This document shows positions 31,016-40,248 of a stretch of DNA of 64,000 bases, in pieces (within the stretch, counting starts at the first letter, position 1; each line of letters opens with the position of its first letter). A model generated the notes under the pieces. It did no database searches. It saw only the letters and a program-made list of their open reading frames with translations, and had not been told where the DNA came from. A program made the translations under genes and the position numbers. Source of the DNA: DASUCS01 sp041166385 (GTDB taxonomy: Bacteria > Actinomycetota > Acidimicrobiia > Acidimicrobiales > JACDCH01); assembly GCA_041166385.1 (NCBI GenBank), contig JBEEFW010000038.1, positions 20,203 to 84,202 of the forward strand, written 5' to 3'.

Positions 31016-31044
31016 CTCACAGGGGACTCACAGCGGGTGCACAG
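31016..31044 (+). promoter_or_regulatory. Three 11-bp-spaced direct repeats, candidate response-regulator site
   Basis: CTCACAG (31016-31022), CTCACAG (31027-31033) and TGCACAG (31038-31044) repeat with an exact 11 bp period, 35 bp before the response-regulator ATG. OmpR-family regulators bind such head-to-tail repeats, and the hexamer resembles the GTCACAGCG repeat reported for mycobacterial MtrA. The site could serve autoregulation and the divergent secreted-protein gene. Confidence 0.5.
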
Positions 31045-31078
31045 CACCGGTGGAGCGACACGCGCGACGGTGTGGGCA

Positions 31079-31777
31079 ATGACCACGCCGAAGCCCCAAG
31101 TTCTTGTCGTCGATGACGAAGCGTCGATCGTCGACGCCGTCTCCACCGCGCTGCGCTACGAGGGCTTCGACGTCCGCGAAGCCGTGACCGGACGAGCCGC
31201 CCTCGCCGCCGCCCAAGAGGACCCGCCCGATCTCGTCGTGCTCGACGTGATGCTCCCCGACCTCGACGGCCTCGAGGTCACGCGGCGCCTACGGGCCGAC
31301 GGCATCCGCGTCCCGATCCTGTTCCTCACGGCGAGGGACAGCGTCGAGGACAAGGTCGCCGGCCTCACGGTCGGCGGCGACGACTACGTGACGAAGCCCT
31401 TCTCGCTCGCGGAGATCGTCGCCCGTGCGCACGCGATCCTGCGGCGCACCCAGGGCGACAACACCAACGGCGACGGACAGCTGTCGTTCGCTGACGTGAT
31501 CCTCGATCAGGACACACACGAGGTGTGGCGCGCCGGCAATGCCGTACGCCTGACGGCAACGGAGTTCAACTTGCTCCGCTTCTTCCTGTTGAACCCCCGG
31601 CGCGTGTTGTCGAAGAGCCAGATCCTCGACCATGTGTGGCACTACGACTTCGGCGGCGATCCGAACGTGGTGGAGACGTACGTGAGCTACCTGCGCAAGA
31701 AGCTCGACCAGCACGGCGCGCCGCTCATCCAAACGATCCGCCTCGTGGGGTACTCGCTCCGCGAATCCGACAAGTAG
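31079..31777 (+). CDS. OmpR-family response regulator
   Basis: A 232-residue two-component regulator. Receiver domain 7-120: acidic pocket Asp12/Asp13 (VVDDEAS), phosphoacceptor Asp56 (VVLDVMLPDLDG), Thr84 (LFLTARD) and Lys106 (YVTKPFS). The C-terminal winged helix shows RLTATEFNLLRFFLLNPRRV, LSKSQILDHVWHYDF and TYVSYLRKKLD with IQTIRLVGYSL. It resembles mycobacterial TrcR/PrrA-type regulators. The kinase gene starts 5 bp after its stop. A run of 11 bp repeats upstream is a candidate binding site. Confidence 0.95.
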   Translation: MTTPKPQVLVVDDEASIVDAVSTALRYEGFDVREAVTGRAALAAAQEDPPDLVVLDVMLPDLDGLEVTRRLRADGIRVPILFLTARDSVEDKVAGLTVGGDDYVTKPFSLAEIVARAHAILRRTQGDNTNGDGQLSFADVILDQDTHEVWRAGNAVRLTATEFNLLRFFLLNPRRVLSKSQILDHVWHYDFGGDPNVVETYVSYLRKKLDQHGAPLIQTIRLVGYSLRESDK

Positions 31778-31782
31778 CAGCG

Positions 31783-33201
31783 ATGTCGCTCCGGGGTCGG
31801 TTGCTACTCGCCGTCGGCGCTGTCGCGCTGATCGCGCTGCTGACCGCGGACGTCGCGACCTACTCCTCGCTCAAGAACTTCCTCTACACGCGAGTCGATC
31901 AGTCGCTCGACAGCGCTCATCAGCCATTGGAGCAGGGCCTCGACGGCGATGGCCGCGGCAACCACCCCGGCGGCCCTCCTGACGTCGTGCAGTTCGCGCC
32001 GGGCACCTTTGTCGAGGTACGCGCCGCCGACGACTCCGTGTCATTCGAGACACCCGCGCGCATCCGCGGCGGCAAGGAGTACACACCCGACCTGGCTGAT
32101 CACATCGACCTTCCGGTGTACCAGGGAGGCGGCGGCGACGCCCACACGTACTTCACCGTCAACGCCGTCGAATCGGGCGGACCGGAGTTCCGGGTACGGG
32201 CCTCGACGCTGTCGAACGGCGGCCAGCTCTTCATCGCCGTCCCCCTCGACGACACGAGCGCGACACTGAATCGGCTGCTCGGCATCGAGGCGGCCGTCAC
32301 CCTCGGCGCGTTGATCGCCGCGGCCCTCCTGGGCTGGTGGCTGGTGCGAGTCGGACTGCATCCCCTGGCCGAAGTCGAAGCCACCGCCGACGCGATCGCC
32401 GAGGGCGATCTCGACCGCCGCGTCTCCGGCGACGACGCGAACACCGAGGTCGGCCACCTCGCGAAAGCGTTCAACACGATGGTCGGACGCATCCAGGACG
32501 CGTTTGCGGCGCGTGATGCCACCGAGGCGCGCCTGCGGAGGTTCGTCGCCGATGCATCACATGAGTTGCGCACGCCCGTGGCTGCCGTGTCCGCTTATGC
32601 CGAGCTGTTCGACCGCGGCGCCAATGTTCGTCCCGACGACCTCAGCCGGGTGATGACCGGAATCCGGGCCGAGACGGCGCGCATGGGCGATCTCGTCGAA
32701 GACCTGCTGCTGCTGGCGCGCCTCGATGAGGGCCGTCCGCTCGAGCAGGAGCCCGTCGAGCTCGTCACTGTCGCCGCGCAGGCGATCGACGCGTCGCGTG
32801 CTGTCGGCCCCGACTGGCCGATGCGCGTCGACGCCGCCCGGCCGGTGGAGGTCATGGGCGACGCCGCTCGGCTGCGTCAGGTGTTCGACAACCTCCTCGG
32901 CAACGTCCGCTCGCACACCCCTGCTGGGACCGAGGCTTCGGTGCGGGTGTTCGAGGACGGCGACGACGCCGTGATCGAGGTGGCTGACAACGGGCCGGGG
33001 CTCGATCGGGAACAGGCCGACAAGGTGTTCGAGCGCTTCTATCGCGTCGAGGCGTCGCGCTCGCGTGAGCATGGAGGCGCCGGCCTCGGCCTCGCCATCG
33101 TGGCCGCGATCGTCGGCGCCCACGGGGGCCGCGTCACCGTGATCTCGAGCGTCCAGCAGCCCGGTGCCGTCTTCAGCGTGCGCCTGCCGATCGCCCGCTG
33201 A
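31783..33201 (+). CDS. Two-component sensor histidine kinase (TrcS-like)
   Basis: A 472-residue membrane kinase paired with the regulator just upstream. TM1 is near 7-28, an external sensor region of about 140 residues with a Gly-rich loop follows, TM2 is near 165-187. HAMP is marked by GLHPLAEVEATADAIAEGDL. Dimerisation box DASHELRTPVAAV holds His260. The ATPase domain shows RQVFDNLLGNVRSHTPAG, VADNGPG (G1), FERFYR (F) and GGAGLGLAIV (G2). The stimulus is unknown. Confidence 0.95.
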   Translation: MSLRGRLLLAVGAVALIALLTADVATYSSLKNFLYTRVDQSLDSAHQPLEQGLDGDGRGNHPGGPPDVVQFAPGTFVEVRAADDSVSFETPARIRGGKEYTPDLADHIDLPVYQGGGGDAHTYFTVNAVESGGPEFRVRASTLSNGGQLFIAVPLDDTSATLNRLLGIEAAVTLGALIAAALLGWWLVRVGLHPLAEVEATADAIAEGDLDRRVSGDDANTEVGHLAKAFNTMVGRIQDAFAARDATEARLRRFVADASHELRTPVAAVSAYAELFDRGANVRPDDLSRVMTGIRAETARMGDLVEDLLLLARLDEGRPLEQEPVELVTVAAQAIDASRAVGPDWPMRVDAARPVEVMGDAARLRQVFDNLLGNVRSHTPAGTEASVRVFEDGDDAVIEVADNGPGLDREQADKVFERFYRVEASRSREHGGAGLGLAIVAAIVGAHGGRVTVISSVQQPGAVFSVRLPIAR

Positions 33202-33294
33202 CGGCCCTCGCCCGTATAGAGGAATCGGGCAAATCGCCGTCGAACGCTGAGGGTAAGGTAAATCTGACGGTGCATCAGGTCTGGGGGGTCGCTG

Positions 33295-34764
33295 GTGCGG
33301 AGACGCGTTCTTCGAACTCACAGGAGTCATCGGGGCCCGAGGCGGCAGCGCGCGGTCGCGCTCGGCGTCGCGCTGGCGCTGCTGGCCGCATGCGGGTCGC
33401 GCGCGACTGACGCGCAGGTCGTCGAGGCGCTCGGCACGGGGAACGGCACTGGCGCAAACCGCACGTCAGGCGCCACCGGAACGGCCGCCGGAGCGAACGG
33501 CGGGACCGACGGCGCCGCGGGCACGGGCGGCGTCGACGGCACGGGCGGAGGCGCGACCGGTGCGGGCGACGCCGGCGCGAACGGCGCCGTCCTCTTCGTC
33601 GGGGACAACGGTGGCGCGACCGACGTCGGCGTGACCGGTGACTCCATCACCGTGGCCAACATCTCGATCCTGCAGGGTCCGGTGCCAGGACTCTTCGCCG
33701 GCGCGCCGCGGGGTGTGCAGGCCTACTTCGCGTACCAGAACAGCTTGGGCGGTGTGTTCGGCCGTCAGCTGAAGGTCGACCAGCAGGACGATCAGTTCGA
33801 CTGCGGGATCAACCGCGCCCTCACCGAGGACGACATCAACAAGTACTTCGCGCTCGTCGGGTCCTTCTCGCTGTTCGACGGGTGCGGGGCGGTACCACTG
33901 AAGGAACATCCCGAGATGCCCGACGTCCACGTGCCGCTCGACGCGACGGCCCAGGCACTCCCCAACAACTTCGCGGTGCAGCCGGTGAAGGCCGGCGCGA
34001 GCACCGGCCCGTTCCAGTACATCAAGGACAAGCACCCGAACGCGATCACGAAGGTCGGCAGCCTCATCGGCAACGTCGACACGGCGAAAGTGGCATGGGA
34101 GAACGCGAAATACGTCATGCAGTCGCTCGGCTACCAGGTCGTGTACGAGCGCATCTTCCAGCCGACAGAGACCGACTTCACCGCCGACATCGTCCAGATG
34201 CAGAGCAAGGGTGTGCAGTTGCTCACCCTCTCGTCGGCCGACGTGAAGACGATGGCCCGTGTCGAGGCCAAGGCCAACCAACAGAGTTGGCATCCCGAAG
34301 TCACGCTGCTCGGCGCGGCCGGCTACGACAACACGCTGTTCACGCTGGCAGGCAGCAACGCGGCCCTCGAGAACGCCTACCTCTACCTGCCGACCTCGAT
34401 GTACCTGGGTGAAGACCGCGCCGACATTCCGGAGGTGGACCTCTTCCAGACCTGGATGCAGCAGACGAACCCGGGCGCAAACGTCGACCTGTTCACCGTG
34501 TACGGCTGGGCGTCGGCCGAAATGTTCGTGCAGGCGTTGAAAGCGGCGGGGCCACAGGCCACGCGCGCCAGCCTGTTGGGCGCGCTGCAACAGATCGATC
34601 ACTTCGACGGCAACGGCATGCTCGCGCCCGCGGGCCCGGCGTCGAAGACGCCGGCCACCTGCTTCATCATGGTGCAGGTCCACGGCGGCAAGTTCGAGCG
34701 CGTCGACAGCCCGGCCGGGCAGTTCCGCTGCGATGCCACCTACGTGTACCGCCCGGGGGCGTAG
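33295..34764 (+). CDS. ABC transporter substrate-binding lipoprotein (Leu-binding type) with long Gly/Ala/Thr linker
   Basis: A 489-residue lipoprotein. Basic N-terminus, hydrophobic core ALGVALALLAACG, lipobox Cys33. Residues about 45-105 are a low-complexity Gly/Ala/Thr/Asp linker, followed by a type 1 periplasmic-binding fold: TVANISILQGPVPGLFAGAP, GVQAYFAYQNSLGGVFGRQL, YFALVGSFSLFDGCGAVPLK, TDFTADIVQMQSKGVQLLTL and YGWASAEMFVQALKAAG. It should feed the fused permease/ATPase whose gene starts 5 bp downstream. Ligand unknown; branched-chain amino acids, amides or aromatic acids are possible. GTG start. Confidence 0.9.
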   Translation: MRRRVLRTHRSHRGPRRQRAVALGVALALLAACGSRATDAQVVEALGTGNGTGANRTSGATGTAAGANGGTDGAAGTGGVDGTGGGATGAGDAGANGAVLFVGDNGGATDVGVTGDSITVANISILQGPVPGLFAGAPRGVQAYFAYQNSLGGVFGRQLKVDQQDDQFDCGINRALTEDDINKYFALVGSFSLFDGCGAVPLKEHPEMPDVHVPLDATAQALPNNFAVQPVKAGASTGPFQYIKDKHPNAITKVGSLIGNVDTAKVAWENAKYVMQSLGYQVVYERIFQPTETDFTADIVQMQSKGVQLLTLSSADVKTMARVEAKANQQSWHPEVTLLGAAGYDNTLFTLAGSNAALENAYLYLPTSMYLGEDRADIPEVDLFQTWMQQTNPGANVDLFTVYGWASAEMFVQALKAAGPQATRASLLGALQQIDHFDGNGMLAPAGPASKTPATCFIMVQVHGGKFERVDSPAGQFRCDATYVYRPGA

Positions 34765-34768
34765 ACGC

Positions 34769-37423
34769 GTGGACGTCTTCCTGCAGTTCACGGTGGCCGG
34801 ACTGGCTACCGGCTGCATCTATGCCCTGATCGCCTCGGGGCTCACGGTCACGTACATCACGTCGGGCATCTTCAACTTCGCGCACGGCGCACTCGGCATG
34901 ATCGCCGCGTTCACCTACTGGGAGCTCACCAGCGAACACGGCTGGCCGCAGCTTCCCGCGGCCCTCGCTGTACTGCTCTTGCTCGCACCGATCATGGGTC
35001 TGCTGATCGAGAAGCTCATGCGCCGGCTGCACGGCGCGCCCACCGAGGTCACCCTCGTGATCACGCTCGGGCTCCTGCTCGCGTTCATCGGCCTCGCGCA
35101 GACGCGATGGGATCCGGGGCAAGCGCGCGTGCTCAGCGAATTCTTCGCGGGACACCAGGTGCGAGTGCTCGGCATCAACATCACCTATCACCAGGTGATC
35201 GTGCTGCTCACGACGCTCGCTGTCGTGATCGGCCTGCGCCTCTTCCTCTATCGCACGCGCGCCGGCATCGCGTTGCGCGCCGTCGTCGACGCTCCCGATG
35301 TCGCGGCGTTGAACGGCGCCGCACCCGATCGGGTGAGCCAGATGGGCTGGGTCATCGGCTCGATGCTCGCCTCCCTCGCCGGTGTGCTCATCGCTCCGAT
35401 CCTGGGTGGACTCGACGTCATCCTGCTGACGTTGCTGGTCGTCAACGGCTACGCCGCCGCCATCGCGGGACGCCTGCGGAGCCTGCCGCTCACGTTCGGC
35501 GGCGGGCTGGCCCTCGGGCTCATCGAGTCGTACACGATCTGGAAGAGCCCCGCGGACCTCGTGAGCGACCTCCACGTCGCGCTCCCGATTCTGTTCCTGC
35601 TCGTCATGCTGTTGCTCGTTCCCGAGGCGCGACTGACCATCGGTCGCACCGCGACACGTCGACCGCTGCGCATCCCCACCTTGCGCGAGTCGATCGTCGC
35701 CGCGATCGCGTTCGCGGGTGTCGGCTGGGTCGTGTCCGGCTTCCTCTCCAACCGCGACCTGTTGACGATGGGCCGCGGGATCATCATGACCCTCGTCATG
35801 CTCTCGCTCGTGCTGCTCACGGGCTACGGCGGCCAGATCTCGCTGTGCCAGCTCACCTTCGTCGGCGTCGGCGCGTTCGCTATGGGCAAGGTCGCCGGCG
35901 GCGATTCAATCCTCGGCCTGTTTGCCGCCGTCGCGCTATCCGCTGTCGTCGGCGCGATCGTCGCATTGCCCGCACTCCGCCTGCGTGGCCTCTACCTCGC
36001 GCTCACCACCTTTGCCTTCGCGCAGGTGATGACGGCGCTGTTCTTCAAGCGCGACGACGTGTTCAGCCAGGGCGGCGCGCTCAGGGTGGGACGCGTGAAC
36101 CTCCTCGGAGTCTCGTTGAGTGCACCAAGGACGTGGTTCGTGTTCCTCGTGATCGTCGTGGCGATCGCCGCCGTCGGAATGCTCGCCTTGCGACGATCGT
36201 CGTTCGGACGTCGCTTGGTCGCCATGTCGGACAGCCCGGCCGCGTGTGCCACCGTCGGCCTGAGCCTCACCAACACGAAGTTGATGGTCTTCGCCGCGTC
36301 CGCAGGGCTGGCCGGTCTCGCCGGCGCGCTGTACGGCGGCAACCAAGGTTCGGTCGGCAGCTTCGACTTCGAAGTGCTCCTCAGCCTCGTGTTGCTGTTG
36401 CAGATGGTCATCTGGGGAGTCGACTCCGTGCTCGGTGTCGTCATCGCGGGCTCGCTGGTGGCCCTGTTCCCCACCATCGAGCAGTACTTCCCCGGGCTGC
36501 GGGGCGGCACGCTCCAGTACCTCGCCACCGGCATCGGCGTGATCCTCCTCAGCCGGCAGCCGGGCGGCATCATCCGGCTCATCGGTGATCGCCTGAACAC
36601 GTTGAAGGCCGCGCTCATGACGCGCCGCGCCGCGGCCGAGCGGCCAGACGCCGACGTCGTGACACGACCTCGCCCGCGTCCGCGACCGCGCTCGATCGAC
36701 GACGCCGCCCCCGCCGTGGTGCCGGCGCTCGAGCTCCGCGGGATCAAGGCCGGCTACGGAGGGATCGAGGTGGTCCACGGCGTCGACCTGATCGTGCCGC
36801 CCGCGTCGGTGTTCGCGTTGCTCGGACCGAACGGCGCCGGCAAGAGCACGTTGCTGAAGGTGGCGAGCTGTCAGAAGGCGCCCACCGAGGGGTGCGTGCA
36901 CATCTCGGGCGTGCACGTCAACGGCGCGTCTCCGGAAGCGATCGCTCGTCTCGGCGTGTGCACGATTCCGGAAGGCCGCGGCATCTTCGCGAACCTCACC
37001 GTCGTCGAGAACCTCCGGATGATGACGTTCCGCGATGGCGTCAACCCGCGTGATGTCGAAGAGAAGGCGATGGCGAGGTTCCCTGCGCTGCGCGACAAGC
37101 GCCAGCGCATCGCTGGCACCTTGTCGGGTGGCGAGCAGCAGATGCTTTCCATGGCGCGCGCCGTCGCCACCGACCCGAAGCTCTTGTTGCTCGACGAGAT
37201 CTCGATGGGGCTGGCGCCGCTGATCGTGGCGCAGATGTACGAGCTGGTCGGTCACCTCGCTGCGGAGGGCTTCGCGTTGTTGATCGTCGAGCAGTTCGCT
37301 CACACGGCGTTGCAGTACGCCGACTACGCCGCCGTCATGACGCACGGCCAGATCCAACTGCTCGGCGAAGCCGCCGACGTGGCGCCCGCGGTCGAAGACG
37401 TGTACTTCGGAGCGACGGCATGA
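34769..37423 (+). CDS. LivH-LivM-LivF fusion: ABC permease/permease/ATPase in one chain
   Basis: An 884-residue fusion. Residues 1 to about 290 are a LivH-type permease (LATGCIYALIASGLTVTYIT, FNFAHGALGMIAAFTYW). About 310-620 is a LivM-type permease (LLTGYGGQISLCQLTFVGVG, ALRLRGLYLALTTFAFAQVM, MVIWGVDSVLGVVIAG). An Arg/Pro linker near 635 leads to a LivF-type ATPase (650-884): Walker A GPNGAGKST, Q-loop CTIPEGRGIFANLTVVENL, signature LSGGEQQMLSMARAV, Walker B LLLLDEISMGLAP where DEI replaces DEP, and LLIVEQFAHTAL. No LivG gene adjoins. GTG 34769 start; the downstream gene overlaps by 4 bp. Confidence 0.92.
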   Translation: MDVFLQFTVAGLATGCIYALIASGLTVTYITSGIFNFAHGALGMIAAFTYWELTSEHGWPQLPAALAVLLLLAPIMGLLIEKLMRRLHGAPTEVTLVITLGLLLAFIGLAQTRWDPGQARVLSEFFAGHQVRVLGINITYHQVIVLLTTLAVVIGLRLFLYRTRAGIALRAVVDAPDVAALNGAAPDRVSQMGWVIGSMLASLAGVLIAPILGGLDVILLTLLVVNGYAAAIAGRLRSLPLTFGGGLALGLIESYTIWKSPADLVSDLHVALPILFLLVMLLLVPEARLTIGRTATRRPLRIPTLRESIVAAIAFAGVGWVVSGFLSNRDLLTMGRGIIMTLVMLSLVLLTGYGGQISLCQLTFVGVGAFAMGKVAGGDSILGLFAAVALSAVVGAIVALPALRLRGLYLALTTFAFAQVMTALFFKRDDVFSQGGALRVGRVNLLGVSLSAPRTWFVFLVIVVAIAAVGMLALRRSSFGRRLVAMSDSPAACATVGLSLTNTKLMVFAASAGLAGLAGALYGGNQGSVGSFDFEVLLSLVLLLQMVIWGVDSVLGVVIAGSLVALFPTIEQYFPGLRGGTLQYLATGIGVILLSRQPGGIIRLIGDRLNTLKAALMTRRAAAERPDADVVTRPRPRPRPRSIDDAAPAVVPALELRGIKAGYGGIEVVHGVDLIVPPASVFALLGPNGAGKSTLLKVASCQKAPTEGCVHISGVHVNGASPEAIARLGVCTIPEGRGIFANLTVVENLRMMTFRDGVNPRDVEEKAMARFPALRDKRQRIAGTLSGGEQQMLSMARAVATDPKLLLLDEISMGLAPLIVAQMYELVGHLAAEGFALLIVEQFAHTALQYADYAAVMTHGQIQLLGEAADVAPAVEDVYFGATA

Positions 37424-38748
37424 GGTCCTGGAGGCTCGTGGCGCTCGGCGGGTTGGTCGTGTCGATGGCCGTTGCCAGCGCATGGCAGTCCGCAAACGCC
37501 GCGACCGTGAACTTCGGCAGCTACACGATCTCGTCGACGGCGCCCGGTTGGGAGATGTGGGAGGACTCGCCGAGCGCGAACGCTCATCCCGAGGGCGGAG
37601 GCCAAGCGCCGTACAGCACGTCGGCGCTCACCAGCGGCGGCAACGGCTACGGCCTGTCGAGCGTCGCATGGCCCGGTGCCACCGAAGCAAATGCCGACAA
37701 AGTCGCGCTGCTGCTGTTTCCGTCATCGGTGGATGCCGGTCCGCCTGGTTCCCCACCGGTCATCCACGAGCCGATTCCCGATGCGGTTCGGCAACTCGCG
37801 TTCACGGCGTTGCCGCTCACCAGTTATCCGATCCGGGCCGAGGCTCGGACGGGCGAAGGCAGGCCCGACGGTTCCCTCGACGCGCAGGGGGCGACACTGA
37901 AGGCGCATGCCGATGCTGCGCTCGCGCAAGCAACCGCCACGATGAAGGCGGCGGAAGGTCAGGCCGGCTTCAGCTTCGGCAACGCCGAGACGGTGGCGAA
38001 CTCGGTCCTCGCCGAAACGTCGGGCGCGGCCTCAGCGGACAGCAGGATCACCAAGATCGACATCGGTGGCGTGATCAAGATCGACTCGGTGACGAGCCAC
38101 GCCGAGGCCGCGACCGACGGCGTCGCCGCCGGCGCGCCAGCCGGCTCGACCGTCGTGCAGGGCATGACGATCGCCGGCCAGCCGGCGTACGTCGACGAGC
38201 AGGGCGTGCACATCGGCGCGCAGGGGCAGCCGGCGAACGCGATCATCAGCCAGATCGCCAACCAGGCGCTCAGCAACGGAGGCTTCTCGTTCTTCATCGC
38301 GCAGCCGCAGCAGGAGCAAAACGGGCCGACAGCGAGTTACACCGCGGGATCGCTGATCATCCAGTGGATGCCGCCCGGCAATCCGAGCCAGAACGTCTTC
38401 TTCATCGGCCTCGGCGGGTCACGCGTGTCGGTGACCGCGGCGCCTGGATCGAACTTCAGCGTGCCGACGACACCGTCGATCGCGCCGTTCTCATCGCCGT
38501 CCGCAGCACCGGCCGCGCCCGCCAGGCCCGGCATCACGTCGTCGCCCGCGACGTCGGCCAGCCCCGCGGCAGCCAAGGCACCGACGCCGTCGATTGCCGG
38601 GCGCCCGATCGCCGCGACCTTCGACGGTCTCGGCGGCCAAGTGGCCCTCGGTCTGATCGGAGCAGGCCTGATGTTCTTCGGATTCAGACGGGTCGCGGAC
38701 GACATCGTCGATCGCGGGCCCTCGTCCTGTCCTCTCGAAACGACGTAG
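37420..38748 (+). CDS. Secreted, C-terminally membrane-anchored protein of unknown function
   Basis: A 442-residue exported protein. Signal peptide ends near ANA-AT (27/28). The mature region is Ala/Gly/Ser-rich with strands such as VNFGSYTISSTAPGWEMWED, SRITKIDIGGVIKIDSVTSH, PAYVDEQGVHIGAQGQPANA and ASYTAGSLIIQWMPPGNPSQ. A Pro/Ala/Ser stalk (about 355-400) precedes one TM helix (GGQVALGLIGAGLMFFGF) and a short charged tail. This is the design of a surface-displayed protein. The gene overlaps the transporter fusion by 4 bp, so a role in uptake is likely, but no family is recognised. Confidence 0.75.
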   Translation: MRSWRLVALGGLVVSMAVASAWQSANAATVNFGSYTISSTAPGWEMWEDSPSANAHPEGGGQAPYSTSALTSGGNGYGLSSVAWPGATEANADKVALLLFPSSVDAGPPGSPPVIHEPIPDAVRQLAFTALPLTSYPIRAEARTGEGRPDGSLDAQGATLKAHADAALAQATATMKAAEGQAGFSFGNAETVANSVLAETSGAASADSRITKIDIGGVIKIDSVTSHAEAATDGVAAGAPAGSTVVQGMTIAGQPAYVDEQGVHIGAQGQPANAIISQIANQALSNGGFSFFIAQPQQEQNGPTASYTAGSLIIQWMPPGNPSQNVFFIGLGGSRVSVTAAPGSNFSVPTTPSIAPFSSPSAAPAAPARPGITSSPATSASPAAAKAPTPSIAGRPIAATFDGLGGQVALGLIGAGLMFFGFRRVADDIVDRGPSSCPLETT

Positions 38749-38762
38749 GCCGGAGCACCAGA

Positions 38763-39320
38763 ATGGCTGACATCACCATCGAACCAATCGACAGCGCGGC
38801 GCCGGTGGACCGAACGCCGCTGGCCGAGCGGCTCACGGCGCTCCGGCGCCGAACCGGCTTCGTCGTCACCGATCGCACGCTGTTGACCGTCGGTTCGATC
38901 CTCATGCCGCTCGGCCTCGTGCTCGTGCTCCTCGCGTGGTACGGCGCGTCGCACACCACACGGATCTTCGAGCAGATCCCGTACATGATCTCAGGCGGCC
39001 TACTCGGCATCGTGCTCGTGATCGCCGGTGGGTTCTGCTACTTCGGCTTCTTCCTCGCACGCCTGTTGGCGACGTCACGCGAGATGCTCGACTCGCTGCT
39101 GCGGTTGGAGGAGCGCTTCGAGTCGATCGGACTCACCGCCGCGTCGCCCGTCGATCGCAGCGCCCGCCTCCCGTTGGTGGCGCTCGTCGCGACCAAGACC
39201 GGAACGATGTACCACCGGCCCGAGTGCGCGGCAGTCGCCGGCCGTTCCCCCGCCGAGCTGCGCACCGTCCGCGCCACCGACGGCCTCACCCCGTGCAAGA
39301 TGTGCATCCCGACGGACTGA
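38763..39320 (+). CDS. Two-TM membrane protein with a C-terminal Cys/His (Ada-like) metal site
   Basis: A 185-residue protein. TM helices near 40-62 (LTVGSILMPLGLVLVLLAWY) and 76-100, a charged helix LRLEERFE after them, and a C-terminal motif with His151, Cys155, Cys178 and Cys181 (YHRPECAAVAGR and LTPCKMC). The spacing resembles the zinc site of the N-terminal Ada domain and related YHxxxC...PCxxC proteins. It begins 14 bp after the surface-protein gene and is probably the last gene of the transporter operon. Role unknown. Confidence 0.75.
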   Translation: MADITIEPIDSAAPVDRTPLAERLTALRRRTGFVVTDRTLLTVGSILMPLGLVLVLLAWYGASHTTRIFEQIPYMISGGLLGIVLVIAGGFCYFGFFLARLLATSREMLDSLLRLEERFESIGLTAASPVDRSARLPLVALVATKTGTMYHRPECAAVAGRSPAELRTVRATDGLTPCKMCIPTD

Positions 39321-39321
39321 G

Positions 39322-40248
39322 CTAGTAGCCGGCGTCAAGGTCGACGATGCCGTCGAGGGGTTCGCCGGCTCGGAAGCGGCGCAGGTTCTCGACGAAGAGC
39401 TCGAGCGTGCGGGACATCGAGTCGGGTGAGCTCCACGAGATGTGGGCGCTGAGCCGCACCTTCGGGTGCACGAACAGTGGATGGCCCGCGGGCAGCGGTT
39501 CCGGCTCGACGGTGTCGAGCGACGCCATCGCCAGCTGTCCGGCGTCGAGTGCGGCGATCAACGCGTCCTGATCGACGAGCGAGCCGCGCGACACGTTCAC
39601 GAAGTGTGCGGTCGGCTTCATCGCTGCGAACTGCGCAGTGCTGAACAGATGACGAGTCTCGGGCGTGGCGGGCGCCGCGAGCACAACATGGTCGGAGGTC
39701 TCCAGTAGCGCTGGCAACGAGTCGATCATCGAGACACCGTCGAGCGGCGACGGTCCTGAGTGTCGTCGCACCGCTACCACCTGCATGTCGAAGGCCAGCG
39801 CTCGCTTGGCCACCTCCTGGCCGATGGCGCCGAGACCGACGAGCCCGAGCGTGCGCCCCTTCAAGCCGCCGAGCGCGGCGATGTTCCACTGCTCCGGTGG
39901 TTCGTGCAGCCACGACTGCGGCAGTTGCTTCTCGAACGCGAGCATGGTCGCCAGTACGAACTCGGCGATCGGGACGGCCGACGCGCCCCGCGAGCACGTG
40001 ACGACGCACTCGCGAAGCCGGTCGAGCGGGATGCGGTCGACACCAGTGGCGAGCACGTGCACCCAGCGCACACCCATCTCGACGGCGCGGTCCAGCACTT
40101 CGACGCGCGGCGCGAACGTGAGCAGCGCCTCGGCCGGCGGTGTCGCGTCGAGCACGGTCGAGAACGACTCGCCCGGCACCATCGACGTGAGCGCGCCCAC
40201 GAGCGCTTCGCCGAACTGTTCGTTCTCGATGAGGACGGGGCTCGGCAT
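39322..40248 (-). CDS. D-isomer-specific 2-hydroxyacid dehydrogenase family protein
   Basis: A 308-residue NAD(P)-dependent dehydrogenase. The Rossmann motif is GLVGLGAIGQEVAKRA near 135-150. The catalytic trio is Arg221 (VNVSRGSLVD), Glu250 (DTVEPEPLPAGHP) and His269 (LSAHISWSS). It would interconvert a 2-keto acid and the D-2-hydroxyacid; GhrA-like glyoxylate/hydroxypyruvate reductase is one option. ATG 40248 overlaps the stop of the GNAT gene by one base. Convergent with the Ada-like gene, only 1 bp apart. Confidence 0.92.
   Translation of the reverse strand: MPSPVLIENEQFGEALVGALTSMVPGESFSTVLDATPPAEALLTFAPRVEVLDRAVEMGVRWVHVLATGVDRIPLDRLRECVVTCSRGASAVPIAEFVLATMLAFEKQLPQSWLHEPPEQWNIAALGGLKGRTLGLVGLGAIGQEVAKRALAFDMQVVAVRRHSGPSPLDGVSMIDSLPALLETSDHVVLAAPATPETRHLFSTAQFAAMKPTAHFVNVSRGSLVDQDALIAALDAGQLAMASLDTVEPEPLPAGHPLFVHPKVRLSAHISWSSPDSMSRTLELFVENLRRFRAGEPLDGIVDLDAGY

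Noticed and set aside
33206..33227. GCCCG-N11-CGGGC hairpin after the kinase gene as a terminator
   Set aside because: The stem is only 5 bp with a long loop and no U-run; such a repeat is common by chance in GC-rich DNA.
35936..37495. 519-residue leftward frame opposite the transporter fusion
   Set aside because: Shadow frame without motifs. The rightward protein has intact ABC transporter motifs.
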